Shown here piece after piece: positions 1 to 8,960 of a stretch of DNA of 64,000 nt. The position numbers were made by a program, and so were the translations under genes. Numbering within the stretch: position 1 is the first letter of the stretch; each line of letters opens with the position of its first letter. The notes under the pieces are model-generated. The model did no database searches, was not told the DNA's origin, and saw nothing but the letters and a program-made list of their open reading frames with translations. Source of the DNA: Bradyrhizobium yuanmingense (GTDB lineage: Bacteria; Pseudomonadota; Alphaproteobacteria; Rhizobiales; Xanthobacteraceae); contig NZ_JARFML010000016.1 in NCBI RefSeq assembly GCF_029167105.1, positions 1 through 64,000 of the forward strand, read 5' to 3'.

Positions 1-105
1 CGAGACCCGGCTCGATGGTTCGGTTCTCGACCGCGAAAGAGCCGCCAGCGCTTCAATCTCATCGTCGGTCATCGCCAATTCGACCGCTTGCCGCCATCCT
101 GCCAT
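1..105 (-). CDS. IS630-type transposase, N-terminal fragment (cut by window edge)
   Basis: Read on the minus strand from an ATG at 105, the sequence stays open to the window edge for 35 codons. The residues (MAGWRQAVELAMTDDEIEAL, then a Ser/Arg-rich stretch ending EPSSRVS) resemble the start of IS630-family transposases, whose N-terminal helix-turn-helix usually follows such a segment. The DDE domain would lie outside the window, so I cannot say whether the gene is intact. No terminal inverted repeat or TA duplication could be fixed in 106-201, between it and the end of cysNC. It could also be a stand-alone remnant. Confidence 0.55.
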   Translation of the reverse strand, partial: MAGWRQAVELAMTDDEIEALAALSRSRTEPSSRVS

Positions 106-201
106 GAAACCGCTCCTCGTTGCGCCAACCGCAACCGAGGAATCCGCCAACACTCAATCAGTTCCAGCGCAGGCTTCTTGGAATCGATCGTCTAGGCGGC
201 C

Positions 202-2118
202 TCAAATATTCGCGGCGAGGTCCACGAGCTCGTCGAACAGCACGCCGGTCGCCTTCAGCATCTGCTCGATCTCGTCGGCGGCTTCCGCAACCGTCCGCTT
301 CGACGTATCGATCACGAGCTCGGCGGCCTCAGGCTTCTCGTAGTCGTTGCCAATGCCAGTGAACGAGGCGAGCGCGCCGGCGCGGGCTTTCTTGTAATGG
401 CCCTTGGGATCGCGCTCCTCGCACACCTCGGCCGGCGTCGCGATATGGATTTCGCGAAACGCGGTGTCGGCGATGCGACGCGCGGCGGCGCGATCTTCGC
501 GCGCGGGCGAGACTGCCGCGACGATGGCGATGTGGCCGTTGCGGGCGAGATGCGTCGCGACCTCGGCGAGGCGGCGGATGTTCTCGCTGCGATCAGTGGC
601 GGAGAAGCCGAGATCGCTGTTGAGCCCGGCGCGCAGCGTGTCGCCATCGAGCAGGATCGGCGAGCCGCCATTGGTGAAGAGGCGCCGCTCCAGCGCCCGC
701 GCCAGCGTCGACTTGCCGGAAGCCGGCAGGCCGGTGAGCCAGACCACGGCGCCGTTGTGGCGGTAGCGGGCCGAGCGCTCGTCGGGCCGCAGCGCCGATT
801 CCACCGGCACGATGTCGACAGGCACGGCACGCTGACCGGCATCGACCGACAGCACCAGGCCACCGCCGGCGATGCGCCCGGACACCTCGATCACGAGACG
901 GCCGGTGCGCGGATTTTCGGTGTAGGGATCGGTCGCGATCGGATTGGACAGGGAGATGTCGATCTCGCCGACATGGTTGCGGCCGATCGCCTTGTTCTCG
1001 CTGCTCGAGAGCTCGCCGGGATCGACCGCCTTCTCGATGGCGACGACGGTTGCGCGGCTTTCCTTCGGCCCCGACCGCACCAAAAGCTGATCGCCTTTCG
1101 TGAGTGGCTTGTCGTGCAGCCAGAAAATGCGCGCGCGCAGGCGCCGCGTCTCGCGCGGGGCAGTGCCCGCATGCGCGATGATGTCGCCGCGCTCGATGAA
1201 CAATTCGCGGTCGAGCGTGATGCCGAGCGAGCGGCCCGCGCCCTGCCGTCCCGCGACCGGCGTCATCGGCCAGCTCTCGACCGTCTTGATCTTGGCGATC
1301 TTGCCCGCGGGCATGATCACGATCTCGTCGCCTGCAATCAGGCTGCCGGATTCGATGCGGCCGGCGACGATGCGGCGGTCGTCGAACTTGTAGATCGCCT
1401 GCACCGGCAGCCGCAGCGCCAGCGCTTCCAGCGGACGCGCCGGCTCGAGGCGATCAAGCGCCTCGACCACGGTCGGTCCCTTGTACCAAGAGATGCGGTC
1501 GGTGCGCATCGCAACGCCGTCGCCGTCACGCGCGGAAATCGGGATCACAGCCGTGGGTGTCACGCCGAGGCCGTTCAGATGCGCGGAAATCTCGTCGCTG
1601 ATGTCCTTGAAGCGCGCGGCGGAGAAATCGACGCGGTCCATCTTGTTGACGACGATTGCGACCTGCTTCACGCCGAGCAGGTGCAGGAGATAACCGTGCC
1701 GCCTGGTCTGGTCGCGCACGCCCTCCAGCGCGTCGATGATCAGCACCGCACCGTCGGCCTGCGAAGCGCCCGTGATCATGTTGCGCAGGAATTCGGCGTG
1801 GCCGGGCGCATCGATCAGCACGATATCGCGCGAATTGGTACGGAAGCGGATCTGGGTGGTGTCGATGGTGATGCCCTGGTCGCGCTCGGTCTGCAGCGCG
1901 TCGAGCAGGAACGACCATTCGAACGGCATGCCGCGCCGCGCGCTGACGGCTTTCAGCATTTCGAGCTTGCCCTCGGGCAGGCTGCCGGTCTCATGCAGGA
2001 GGCGACCGACCAGCGTCGACTTGCCGTGGTCGACATGGCCGACAATGACGATGCGGACCTGGGGACGCGTGGTGCCGTTCGGCGTGCCGGGCGAGGCTGA
2101 CGTGACGATCATGTTCAT
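202..2118 (-). CDS. cysNC: Bifunctional sulfate adenylyltransferase large subunit / APS kinase (CysN-CysC fusion)
   Basis: 638 residues. The N-terminal EF-Tu-like GTPase half drives ATP sulfurylase (sulfate + ATP to APS) together with CysD. It has the P-loop GHVDHGKST at about 27-35, DAPGH at 103-107 and NKMD at 158-161. The C-terminal half, from about 440, is an APS kinase with its own P-loop GLPASGKST at 463-471 and makes PAPS. The same fusion is known as NodQ in rhizobia and as CysNC in many Proteobacteria; here it sits with assimilation genes, not nodulation genes. It starts 14 bases after cysD with an AAGGA ribosome site just upstream, so the two are cotranscribed. A second ATG two codons in is possible. 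Confidence 0.96.
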   Translation of the reverse strand: MNMIVTSASPGTPNGTTRPQVRIVIVGHVDHGKSTLVGRLLHETGSLPEGKLEMLKAVSARRGMPFEWSFLLDALQTERDQGITIDTTQIRFRTNSRDIVLIDAPGHAEFLRNMITGASQADGAVLIIDALEGVRDQTRRHGYLLHLLGVKQVAIVVNKMDRVDFSAARFKDISDEISAHLNGLGVTPTAVIPISARDGDGVAMRTDRISWYKGPTVVEALDRLEPARPLEALALRLPVQAIYKFDDRRIVAGRIESGSLIAGDEIVIMPAGKIAKIKTVESWPMTPVAGRQGAGRSLGITLDRELFIERGDIIAHAGTAPRETRRLRARIFWLHDKPLTKGDQLLVRSGPKESRATVVAIEKAVDPGELSSSENKAIGRNHVGEIDISLSNPIATDPYTENPRTGRLVIEVSGRIAGGGLVLSVDAGQRAVPVDIVPVESALRPDERSARYRHNGAVVWLTGLPASGKSTLARALERRLFTNGGSPILLDGDTLRAGLNSDLGFSATDRSENIRRLAEVATHLARNGHIAIVAAVSPAREDRAAARRIADTAFREIHIATPAEVCEERDPKGHYKKARAGALASFTGIGNDYEKPEAAELVIDTSKRTVAEAADEIEQMLKATGVLFDELVDLAANI

Positions 2119-2132
2119 GGCCGCGTCCTTGA

Positions 2133-3038
2133 TCAGAGATAGCCGGCGACGCGAAGGCGCTCGAAGGCGTCCTCGGTCTCGTGGTCGAGCGCGCGGCCCG
2201 AGCGCTCCGGCACCTTGGTCTGCTCGAGCTCGATCAGGATCTCGTCGATGCTCGCAGCGTTTGAGGCAACCGGATTGGTGATGTCCTGGTCACCCAGCGA
2301 GCGATAACGCTTGCCGTCCTTGGCGAGGTACAGCGGAATGATCGGGATGTTCTCGCGCTTGGTGTAGGCCCAGATGTCGGCCTCGGTCCAATGCAGGATG
2401 GGATGGATGCGCAAATGCGCGCCTTGCGGCGGCGAGGCGTTGAAATGATCCCAGAATTCCGGCGGCTGGTCGCGCACGTCCCAATTGCCCTCCAGGCCGC
2501 GCGGGGAGAACACGCGCTCCTTGGCGCGCGTTGCTTCCTCGTCGCGGCGGATGCCGGCGATCAGGCCGTCGAAGCCATATTTTGCGAGCGCCATCTTGAG
2601 GCCCTCGGTCTTGCGCGCGGCGGAACGGGCGGCCGGCGGCAGCGTTGGGTCGACGGCATCGATCGGCGGGCAGGGCTCGACGCGCAGATCGAGATCCCAT
2701 TCCTTGCCGTAATGATCGCGGAAGCGATACATCTCCGGAAACTTCTTGCCGGTATCGACGTGAAGGGCCGGGAACGGCATCTTGCCGAAGAAGGCTTTCC
2801 GCGCCAGCCAGATCATGACGTTGGAGTCCTTGCCGAGCGACCACAACAGGGCGATCTTCTTCAGCCGGGCAAAGGCCTCACGGAAGATGTAGATGCTCTG
2901 CGCTTCGAGCTGGTCGAGATGGTCCATGCTCGGGGCAAGTTCGGCAGAAAATTCTTGCGCGCGCACGCGCTCAGCCAGCGCCGGATTGCTCAGTCGATCA
3001 GCAGCGGAATCGTCCTTGAGAAGATGCATCTCTGCCAC
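2133..3038 (-). CDS. cysD: Sulfate adenylyltransferase small subunit CysD
   Basis: 301 residues, the PP-loop ATP pyrophosphatase subunit that forms APS from sulfate and ATP with the GTPase half of CysNC in the cytoplasm. The PP-loop SLGKDSNVM lies at about 67-75, and the usual PAPS-reductase-like fold follows to a C-terminal tail rich in acidic residues and arginine. The annotated start is GTG; an ATG three codons further in (3029) is a real alternative because the ribosome site is weak for both. First gene of the leftward cysD-cysNC operon, divergent from cysG. Confidence 0.96.
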   Translation of the reverse strand: MAEMHLLKDDSAADRLSNPALAERVRAQEFSAELAPSMDHLDQLEAQSIYIFREAFARLKKIALLWSLGKDSNVMIWLARKAFFGKMPFPALHVDTGKKFPEMYRFRDHYGKEWDLDLRVEPCPPIDAVDPTLPPAARSAARKTEGLKMALAKYGFDGLIAGIRRDEEATRAKERVFSPRGLEGNWDVRDQPPEFWDHFNASPPQGAHLRIHPILHWTEADIWAYTKRENIPIIPLYLAKDGKRYRSLGDQDITNPVASNAASIDEILIELEQTKVPERSGRALDHETEDAFERLRVAGYL

Positions 3039-3057
3039 TTTGCGTTTGGAGGCGAAA

Positions 3058-3128
3058 ATTCTATAGTTGCGGTGCAGAAGAGAAGAAAAAATTTTCTCTT
3101 TGCGCGCTCGAAACGAGACATATATAGA
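3058..3128. promoter_or_regulatory. Divergent cysD / cysG promoter region with a perfect dyad
   Basis: A perfect inverted repeat AAGAGAA-N9-TTCTCTT occupies 3078-3100 in an unusually AT-rich patch between the two sulfur operons. To its right TTGCGC (3100-3105), a 17-base spacer and TATAGA (3123-3128) make a plausible promoter for cysG. On the other strand TATAGA lies at 3061-3066, with TTTCTT 17 bases upstream inside the dyad, pointing at cysD. The dyad therefore overlaps or abuts both -35 regions, as an operator for a sulfur regulator would. The regulator is unknown; LysR-type CysB-like proteins are the usual controllers of these genes. Confidence 0.5.
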
Positions 3129-3171
3129 AAATAATTCCAGTCAACCCCGTTTGTGGGGAAGCGAGTATCAC

Positions 3172-4596
3172 ATGCGGTTCTTGCCGGTGTTTCTCGATCT
3201 CAAGGCCGGCCCGGTGGTCCTGATCGGCGCGGGCGAGCTTTTGCGCGCCAAGCTGCGCGTGCTCGCCGCTGCCGGCGCGCGCCTGCGCGTGCATGCGATC
3301 GACGGCAATCATGACCTTGGCCTCGGCTCCGAAGACTTGGCGCGCATCGAGATCGCGGCGGGCGATCCGCTCACGGCGGATCTTTCGGGCGTCATCGCCG
3401 TCGTCTGCGCGGGCGCAGGCGATGTCGGTGTGGCCATGTCGGCTCGCGCCAAGGCGGCTGGCCTGCCCGTCAACGTCATGGACGATCTCGAGCATTCCAG
3501 CTTCATCTTTCCGGCCATCGTCGATCGCGGCGATGTCGTGGTCGCGGTCGGCACGGGCGGCACATCCCCGGTGGTGGCGCGGCGTGTGCGCGAGAAGATC
3601 GAGGCGTTGCTGCCGGCGCGCATCGGCGAGCTCGCCGAGTTCATTGGCACCTTCCGCAAGTCGATCAACGAGCGCATCGCCGAGTTTCCGCTGCGCCGCC
3701 GCTTCTGGGAGCGCGTCATCGACGGTCCGATCGGCGCCGCCGTGCTCGCCGGCCGCAACAGCGAGGCCGATGCATCGCTCGAGGCGATTGCCGACCCTTC
3801 CGCATTCGCGCGCGCCGACAAGCCGGAAGGCTCCGTCGCACTGGTCGGCGCCGGCCCCGGCGATCCCGATCTGCTCACCATCAAGGCGCTGCGCGCGCTG
3901 CAGGACGCCGACATCGTCTTCCATGACGAGCTGGTCTCGCCCGAGATTCTCGACCGCATTCGCCGCGACACCACGCGCGTTGCGGTCGGCCGCCGCGTCG
4001 GCAAGCCCGGCATCGGCCAAGACGCCATCAACAGACGTATGATCGAGGCCGCGCAATCCGGCCAGCGCGTCGTGCGGCTGAAGGGCGGCGATCCCTTCGT
4101 GTTCGGCCGCGGCGGCGAAGAGGTGGAAGCGCTGCGCGCTGCCGGCGTCGCCTATTCGATCATTCCCGGCATTACCGCAGGGCTCGGCGCCGCCGCCGAT
4201 TTCGAGGTGCCGCTCACTTACCGTCACGAAGCGACCCGCATCACCTTCCTCACCGCACACAAAGCGCGCGATGCCGAGAACGTGGATTGGTCGACGCTGA
4301 CCGACGCCAGAATGACGGTCGTGGTCTACATGGGCATGACCGCAGCGCCCGCCGTGCGCGCCGGCCTGTTCGCGGCCGGTCGCTCGCCGGAGACGCCGGT
4401 TGGCGTGTTCGCCCGCGTCACGCGGCCGGATGCGCAAGGCGCGATCGGCACGCTGCGCGATCTGCCGGAACTGGTGCGGCGGATCCATGGCGGTCCCGCC
4501 ATCCTCATCATCGGCGACGTGGTCCGGCATGCCGGCTCGCTTCGCCGCAAGACACCCAAACAAATCATCTCTGACCTATTGGATGCAGCCGAATGA
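3172..4596 (+). CDS. cysG: Siroheme synthase CysG (dehydrogenase/ferrochelatase + uroporphyrinogen-III methyltransferase)
   Basis: 474 residues from the ATG at 3172; the frame is open further upstream but that stretch is promoter. The N-terminal half is the NAD-dependent precorrin-2 dehydrogenase/ferrochelatase module, with a dinucleotide-binding GAGELL turn near 16 and the NVMDD segment holding the expected catalytic Asp. The C-terminal half, from about 220, is the SAM-dependent methyltransferase, with VGAGPGDPDLLT and LKGGDPFVFGRGGEE. It makes siroheme, the cofactor of CysI encoded two genes downstream. Its stop overlaps the next start by four bases (ATGA), indicating translational coupling. 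Confidence 0.95.
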   Translation: MRFLPVFLDLKAGPVVLIGAGELLRAKLRVLAAAGARLRVHAIDGNHDLGLGSEDLARIEIAAGDPLTADLSGVIAVVCAGAGDVGVAMSARAKAAGLPVNVMDDLEHSSFIFPAIVDRGDVVVAVGTGGTSPVVARRVREKIEALLPARIGELAEFIGTFRKSINERIAEFPLRRRFWERVIDGPIGAAVLAGRNSEADASLEAIADPSAFARADKPEGSVALVGAGPGDPDLLTIKALRALQDADIVFHDELVSPEILDRIRRDTTRVAVGRRVGKPGIGQDAINRRMIEAAQSGQRVVRLKGGDPFVFGRGGEEVEALRAAGVAYSIIPGITAGLGAAADFEVPLTYRHEATRITFLTAHKARDAENVDWSTLTDARMTVVVYMGMTAAPAVRAGLFAAGRSPETPVGVFARVTRPDAQGAIGTLRDLPELVRRIHGGPAILIIGDVVRHAGSLRRKTPKQIISDLLDAAE

Positions 4597-4910
4597 CCTC
4601 TCCGCTCGAACAAAAGAAGATCCGTATCGCCGGCCCCTCGGTCGTGACCGCCAACCGCACCTGGGACGGCATCGTGGTCTACCGCACCGCCGCCAAGAGC
4701 TGGTCCGCCGAGCTGTCGGAAGCCGCGATCGTGCGCAACTCCGACGAGGCCAGGGCGTTGCTTGCGGAAGCCGTGGCCGATGACGTCGGCGCCATCGGCC
4801 CCTATATCGCGCCGGTGCAGATCGGCGACGATGGCAAGGTCCTGCCCGGCAATCTGCGCGAGCAGATTCGCCGCACCGGCGTCACCATCGGACAGCCGGC
4901 CCAGGTTTAA
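4593..4910 (+). CDS. DUF2849 protein, small partner in the cys operon
   Basis: 105 residues, soluble, no signal peptide or membrane segment. I recognise it as DUF2849, a family almost always found next to CysI-type sulfite reductases in Alphaproteobacteria. The sequence has a beta-rich start (VVTANRTWDGIVVYRT) and an acidic middle with DDVGAIGPYIAP. No catalytic or metal-binding motif is visible. It overlaps cysG by four bases and ends 11 bases before cysI, so it is made with both. A role in assembling or feeding electrons to sulfite reductase is an inference from context only. Confidence 0.88.
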   Translation: MTSPLEQKKIRIAGPSVVTANRTWDGIVVYRTAAKSWSAELSEAAIVRNSDEARALLAEAVADDVGAIGPYIAPVQIGDDGKVLPGNLREQIRRTGVTIGQPAQV

Positions 4911-4921
4911 GGCACGCACAT

Positions 4922-6577
4922 ATGTACGCTTACGACGAAATCGACCGCACGCTCGTCAACGAGCGCGTCTCGGAGTTCCGCGACCAGGTGAAGCGGCGCC
5001 TGTCCGGCGAGCTCACCGAGGACGAGTTCAAGATCCTGCGTTTGCAGAACGGCGTCTATCTGCAATTGCACGCCTACATGTTCCGCGTCGCGATTCCCTA
5101 TGGCACGCTGGCGACGAACCAGATGCGGGCGCTCGCCCATGTCGCGCGCAAATACGATCGCGGCTACGGCCACTTCACCACGCGGCAGAACATCCAGTTC
5201 AACTGGATCAAGCTCGCCGAACTGCCGGATGCACTCGAAGACCTCGCCAAGGTCGGCATCCACGCGATGCAGACCTCCGGCAACAACATGCGCAACGTCA
5301 CCTCGGATCAGTGGGCCGGCGTCGCGCCGGGCGAGATCGAGGACCCCCGCATCTGGTCGGAGCTGATCCGCCAGCACACCACGCTGCATCCGGAATTCTC
5401 GTTCCTGCCGCGCAAGTTCAAGATCGCGATCACCGCCTCGGACCACGACCGCGCCGCGATCAAGATCCACGACATCGGCCTGCGCTTGATCAAGAACGAG
5501 AAGGGCGAGACCGGCTTCGAGGTGCTGGTCGGCGGCGGTCTCGGCCGCACGCCGTTCATCGCCAAGACCATCAAGCACTTCGTGCACGGCCGCGACATCC
5601 TCAGCTACATCGAGGCGATCTTACGCGTCTACAATCAGTACGGCCGCCGCGACAACATCTACAAGGCGCGTATCAAGATCCTGGTGCACGAGCTCGGCAT
5701 CGAAAAGTTCTCGCGCGAGGTCGAGGACGAGTGGCAGCACATTCGCAACTCCTCGCTCCAGATCGACGAGGAGGTGATCGAGGACATCCGCTCGCGCTTC
5801 ACCTACCCGGCCTACGAGAAGCTGCCGCACATGCCGGACGAGCTGCGCCAGGCCGCGGCCGACCCTGATTTCGAGGCATGGCGCAAGAACTCGGTGGCCC
5901 CGCACAAGGTGCAGGGTTACTCCATCGTCACGATCTCGCTGAAGCCAACCGGCGGGCCTCCGGGCGATGCCACCGCCGAGCAGATGGACGCGCTGGCAGA
6001 TCTTGCCGACAAATATTCCTTCGGCGAGATCCGCGTCGGTCACGAGCAGAACCTGGCGCTGCCGCACGTCGCCAAGCGCGATTTGCCGGCGCTGTGGAAG
6101 GCGCTCGACAAGCTCGGGCTGGCGACGCCCAACGTCAACCTGATCACCGACATCATCGCTTGCCCCGGGCTCGATTATTGCTCGCTGGCGAATGCGCGCT
6201 CGATCCCGATCGCGCAGGAGCTGACGCGGCGCTTCGCCAATCACGAGCTCGCCAACCTGATCGGCCGTCTGCACATCAACATCTCCGGCTGCATCAATGC
6301 CTGCGGCCATCACCATGTCGGCCATATCGGCATTCTCGGCGTCGAGAAGAACGGCGAGGAGGTCTACCAGATCACCATCGGCGGCCGTGCCGACGAGAAC
6401 GCCGCGCTCGGCACCCTGATCGGCCCCGGCGTCAAGTTCGACGAGGTCGCCGACGTGGTCGAGGATATCGTGGAAGCCTATCTGGCGCTGCGCGAGCGGC
6501 CCGAAGAGCTGTTCATGGACACGGTGAAGCGCCTCGGCGTCGAACCCTTCAAGGAGCGCGTCTATGCCACTCGTTAA
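4922..6577 (+). CDS. cysI: Assimilatory sulfite (nitrite/sulfite) reductase hemoprotein CysI
   Basis: 551 residues, the siroheme and [4Fe-4S] enzyme that reduces sulfite to sulfide with six electrons. The two duplicated ferredoxin-like and siroheme domains are present. The cluster cysteines appear as ACPGLDYC (about residue 415) and GCINACGHHH (about residue 457), the standard C-X5-C and C-X3-C pattern. No CysJ flavoprotein lies nearby, so electrons probably come from ferredoxin or another small donor. It sits between DUF2849 and DUF934 in one operon, and its end overlaps the DUF934 start by 14 bases. Confidence 0.95.
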   Translation: MYAYDEIDRTLVNERVSEFRDQVKRRLSGELTEDEFKILRLQNGVYLQLHAYMFRVAIPYGTLATNQMRALAHVARKYDRGYGHFTTRQNIQFNWIKLAELPDALEDLAKVGIHAMQTSGNNMRNVTSDQWAGVAPGEIEDPRIWSELIRQHTTLHPEFSFLPRKFKIAITASDHDRAAIKIHDIGLRLIKNEKGETGFEVLVGGGLGRTPFIAKTIKHFVHGRDILSYIEAILRVYNQYGRRDNIYKARIKILVHELGIEKFSREVEDEWQHIRNSSLQIDEEVIEDIRSRFTYPAYEKLPHMPDELRQAAADPDFEAWRKNSVAPHKVQGYSIVTISLKPTGGPPGDATAEQMDALADLADKYSFGEIRVGHEQNLALPHVAKRDLPALWKALDKLGLATPNVNLITDIIACPGLDYCSLANARSIPIAQELTRRFANHELANLIGRLHINISGCINACGHHHVGHIGILGVEKNGEEVYQITIGGRADENAALGTLIGPGVKFDEVADVVEDIVEAYLALRERPEELFMDTVKRLGVEPFKERVYATR

Positions 6578-7079
6578 TGGCGGAAAGATCACGGACGACC
6601 GCTTCGTCAAGCTCGCCGTCGACACCCCGGTCCCTGCGGGCGGCGACATCCTGGTGCCCGCCGAGCGCTTCCTCGGCGAGGCCGAGGGCCTGCTCAAGCG
6701 CGCCGGAAAGGTCGGGGTGATCTGGCCCAACAATCGCGACATCGCCGAGCTCGTGCCACATCTCGGCCAGATCGCCGCCGTCGCGCTGGTGTTCCCGACG
6801 TTCCGTGACGGACGCGCCTACAGCCAGGCGCGGCTGCTGCGCGAACGTTACAATTATCGCGGCGAATTGCGCGCGACCGGTCAGGTGCTGCGCGATCAGT
6901 TCGTGTTCATGCTGCGTGCCGGCTTCGATGCCTTCGAGGTCAAGAAGCAGGCCGACGCCGAGGCCTTCATGCAGACCGCGAAGCGCTATTCGGTATTCTA
7001 CCAGCCGACCGGCGATGGCCGCATCACCGCGCTGCACCGGCGCATGCAATTGCGCCACTCCGAAGGGGTCGGCACGTGA
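6564..7079 (+). CDS. DUF934 protein, partner of CysI
   Basis: 171 residues of the DUF934 family, typically annotated as an oxidoreductase-like protein of sulfate assimilation. It has no obvious membrane segment. The central SQARLLRERYNYRGELRATGQVLRDQ region, running across about 80-105, is the most conserved-looking part, followed by FVFMLRAGFDAFEV. The biochemical role is not established, though the family nearly always travels with CysI and CysH. It overlaps cysI by 14 bases and cysH by four (GTGA), so all three are translationally coupled. Confidence 0.9.
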   Translation: MPLVNGGKITDDRFVKLAVDTPVPAGGDILVPAERFLGEAEGLLKRAGKVGVIWPNNRDIAELVPHLGQIAAVALVFPTFRDGRAYSQARLLRERYNYRGELRATGQVLRDQFVFMLRAGFDAFEVKKQADAEAFMQTAKRYSVFYQPTGDGRITALHRRMQLRHSEGVGT

Positions 7080-7801
7080 ACGCGATCGCGCCTCAGGTTT
7101 CGCCCGTGTCTGCGCTACCTTCGGTGGCCGAGTTCGATCGCGCCTTGCGCGATGCCTCGCCCGCGGAGGTCATTGCCGCGGCGCTGAGGACGGTGGGGCG
7201 CGACAAGCTCGCGCTGGTGTCGTCCTTCGGCACGGAATCGGCGACGCTGTTGAAGGTCATGGCGGACGTCGATCCCGCGATCCCCGTGATCTTCCTGGAC
7301 ACCGGCTGGTTGTTCGAGGAGACGCTGGCCTATCGCGATACGCTGATTGCGACGCTGGGCCTGAAGGACGTTCGCTCGATCAAGCCGGCCGAGGAGACGC
7401 TGTTGCGCGAAGATCCCGACCGCGACCTCTGGTTCTCCGATCCCGACGCCTGCTGCCGCATCCGCAAGGTCGAGCCGCTGGCGCGTGCGCTGAAGCCGTT
7501 CGACGCCTGGCTCAACGGCCGCAAGCGCTTTCAGGGCAATGCGCGCGCCGACATTCCGGTCGTCGAGGACGACGGCGCGCGGCTGAAGTTCAATCCCTTC
7601 GCCAACGTCTCGCGCGAGGAGATCGAGGCGATCTTCATCCGCGCCAAATTGCCGCGGCACCCTCTGGTTGTGTCAGGATTCCTGTCGGTTGGGTGTATGC
7701 CTTGCACCAGCAGAACGACTGGAGGCGAGGATGCACGCGCCGGCCGATGGCGCGGCCGGGCCAAGACAGAATGCGGCATCCATACGATGAAGACTTCGTA
7801 G
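7076..7801 (+). CDS. cysH: Adenylylsulfate (APS/PAPS) reductase CysH, iron-sulfur type
   Basis: 241 residues from a GTG overlapping DUF934. The PP-loop-like FGTESA near 43-48 and the LDTGWLFEET segment mark the phosphosulfate reductase fold. A CCRIRK motif (about residue 125) and a later CMPC (about residue 206) supply the four cysteines that bind [4Fe-4S] in plant/bacterial-type APS reductases, and the C-terminal ECGIH carries the catalytic cysteine. It therefore most likely reduces APS rather than only PAPS, giving sulfite for CysI. Last gene of the cysG operon. Confidence 0.93.
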   Translation: MNAIAPQVSPVSALPSVAEFDRALRDASPAEVIAAALRTVGRDKLALVSSFGTESATLLKVMADVDPAIPVIFLDTGWLFEETLAYRDTLIATLGLKDVRSIKPAEETLLREDPDRDLWFSDPDACCRIRKVEPLARALKPFDAWLNGRKRFQGNARADIPVVEDDGARLKFNPFANVSREEIEAIFIRAKLPRHPLVVSGFLSVGCMPCTSRTTGGEDARAGRWRGRAKTECGIHTMKTS

Positions 7802-7844
7802 CACAGCCACGCTGCCGCGCTGCGAACAAGAAAATCGGGTTCCG

Positions 7845-7874
7845 TTGACACAAGAGCGTTTCGCCACGAGTTAT
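7845..7874 (+). promoter_or_regulatory. Possible promoter of the sulfate importer operon
   Basis: A perfect TTGACA at 7845-7850 is followed 18 bases later by AGTTAT (7869-7874), a poor -10 match. It lies in the 120-base gap between cysH and the sulfate-binding protein gene, the only sizeable break in the rightward sulfur genes. The importer could equally be transcribed by read-through from cysG. Confidence 0.3.
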
Positions 7875-7881
7875 GCCTGCC

Positions 7882-7905
7882 GTCGACGACGCCGATGTCG
7901 TCGAC
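7882..7905 (+). promoter_or_regulatory. Inverted repeat in the leader of the sulfate-binding protein gene
   Basis: GTCGACGAC and GTCGTCGAC form a perfect nine-base stem around a six-base loop, ending six bases before the GGAG ribosome site at 7912-7915. It could be a DNA operator or an RNA hairpin. There is no T-run after it, so it is not a standard terminator for cysH. Confidence 0.45.
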
Positions 7906-7921
7906 GTGAATGGAGATGGAC

Positions 7922-8923
7922 ATGATGCGCCGTATCGTTCCGCTCGCCGCAGGATTGCTCGCGATGGGGTTCTGGGCAGGCTCGGCTCTGGCCGCCGACA
8001 TCAATTTGCTGAATGTGTCGTACGATCCGACGCGCGAGCTCTACGTCGAGTTCAACAAGGCGTTCGCGAGCGCCTACCAGAAGGAAACCGGCAAGAGCGT
8101 CGAGATCAAGCAGTCGCACGGCGGCAGCGGCTCCCAGGCACGCGCGGTGATCGACGGCCTGCAGGCCGATGTGGTGACGCTTGCGCTCGCCTATGACATC
8201 GACGCCATCGCGAACAAGGGCCTTACCGCGGCGGATTGGCAGAAGCGGCTGCCGCAGAATTCATCACCCTATACCTCGACCATCGTTTTCCTGGTGCGCA
8301 AGGGCAATCCCAAGGGCATCAAGGACTGGGACGATCTGATCAAGCCGGGCGTTGCCGTCATTACGCCGAACCCGAAGACGTCGGGCGGCGCGCGCTGGAA
8401 TTATCTGGCCGCCTGGGGCTTTGCGCAGAAGAAGTACGGCTCGACCGACAAGGCCAAGGACTTCGTCGGGAAACTCTTCCAGCAGGTGCCGGTGCTCGAT
8501 ACCGGCGCGCGGGGCGCCACTGTGACCTTTGTCGAGCGCGGCGTCGGCGACGTGCTGCTCGCCTGGGAGAACGAGGCGTTCCTCGCCCTGAAGGAGTTCG
8601 GTGCGAACAAGTTCGAGATCGTGGCACCGCCGCAGTCGATCCTCGCCGAGCCGCCGGTCGCGATCGTGGACAAGGTTGCCGACAAAAAGCGCACCCGCAA
8701 TGCGGCTGACGCCTACCTTCAATACTGGTACACCAAGGAAGGGCAGGAGATCGCCGCGCGCAATTTCTACCGTCCGCGCGATGCCGAGACCGCCAAAAAG
8801 TATGAAAACTCCTTTGCCAAGGTCGAGTTGTTCACGATCGACGACGTCTTCGGCGGCTGGACCAAGGCACAGAAGGAACATTTTGCAGACGGCGGCGTTT
8901 TCGATCAGATTTACAAGAACTGA
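7922..8923 (+). CDS. cysP: Periplasmic sulfate-binding protein of the ABC importer
   Basis: 333 residues from ATG 7922. This start was preferred because GGAG at 7912-7915 lies six bases upstream; an in-frame ATG at 7910 would put the ribosome site inside the gene. A signal peptide with a hydrophobic core and ALAA cleavage site occupies the first 20 or so residues. The mature protein starts with the family signature [16 protein letters not shown]. It captures sulfate (or thiosulfate) in the periplasm and hands it to CysT/CysW. The downstream gene begins 37 bases later. Confidence 0.94.
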   Translation: MMRRIVPLAAGLLAMGFWAGSALAADINLLNVSYDPTRELYVEFNKAFASAYQKETGKSVEIKQSHGGSGSQARAVIDGLQADVVTLALAYDIDAIANKGLTAADWQKRLPQNSSPYTSTIVFLVRKGNPKGIKDWDDLIKPGVAVITPNPKTSGGARWNYLAAWGFAQKKYGSTDKAKDFVGKLFQQVPVLDTGARGATVTFVERGVGDVLLAWENEAFLALKEFGANKFEIVAPPQSILAEPPVAIVDKVADKKRTRNAADAYLQYWYTKEGQEIAARNFYRPRDAETAKKYENSFAKVELFTIDDVFGGWTKAQKEHFADGGVFDQIYKN

Positions 8924-8960
8924 TCGGGCGCTGTCGTAGGGGGCTTTAGCAGGGGGCCTG

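Noticed and set aside
397-2100. 567-residue open frame antisense to cysNC
   Set aside because: High-GC shadow of a well-supported gene; no domain, Arg/His-rich composition.
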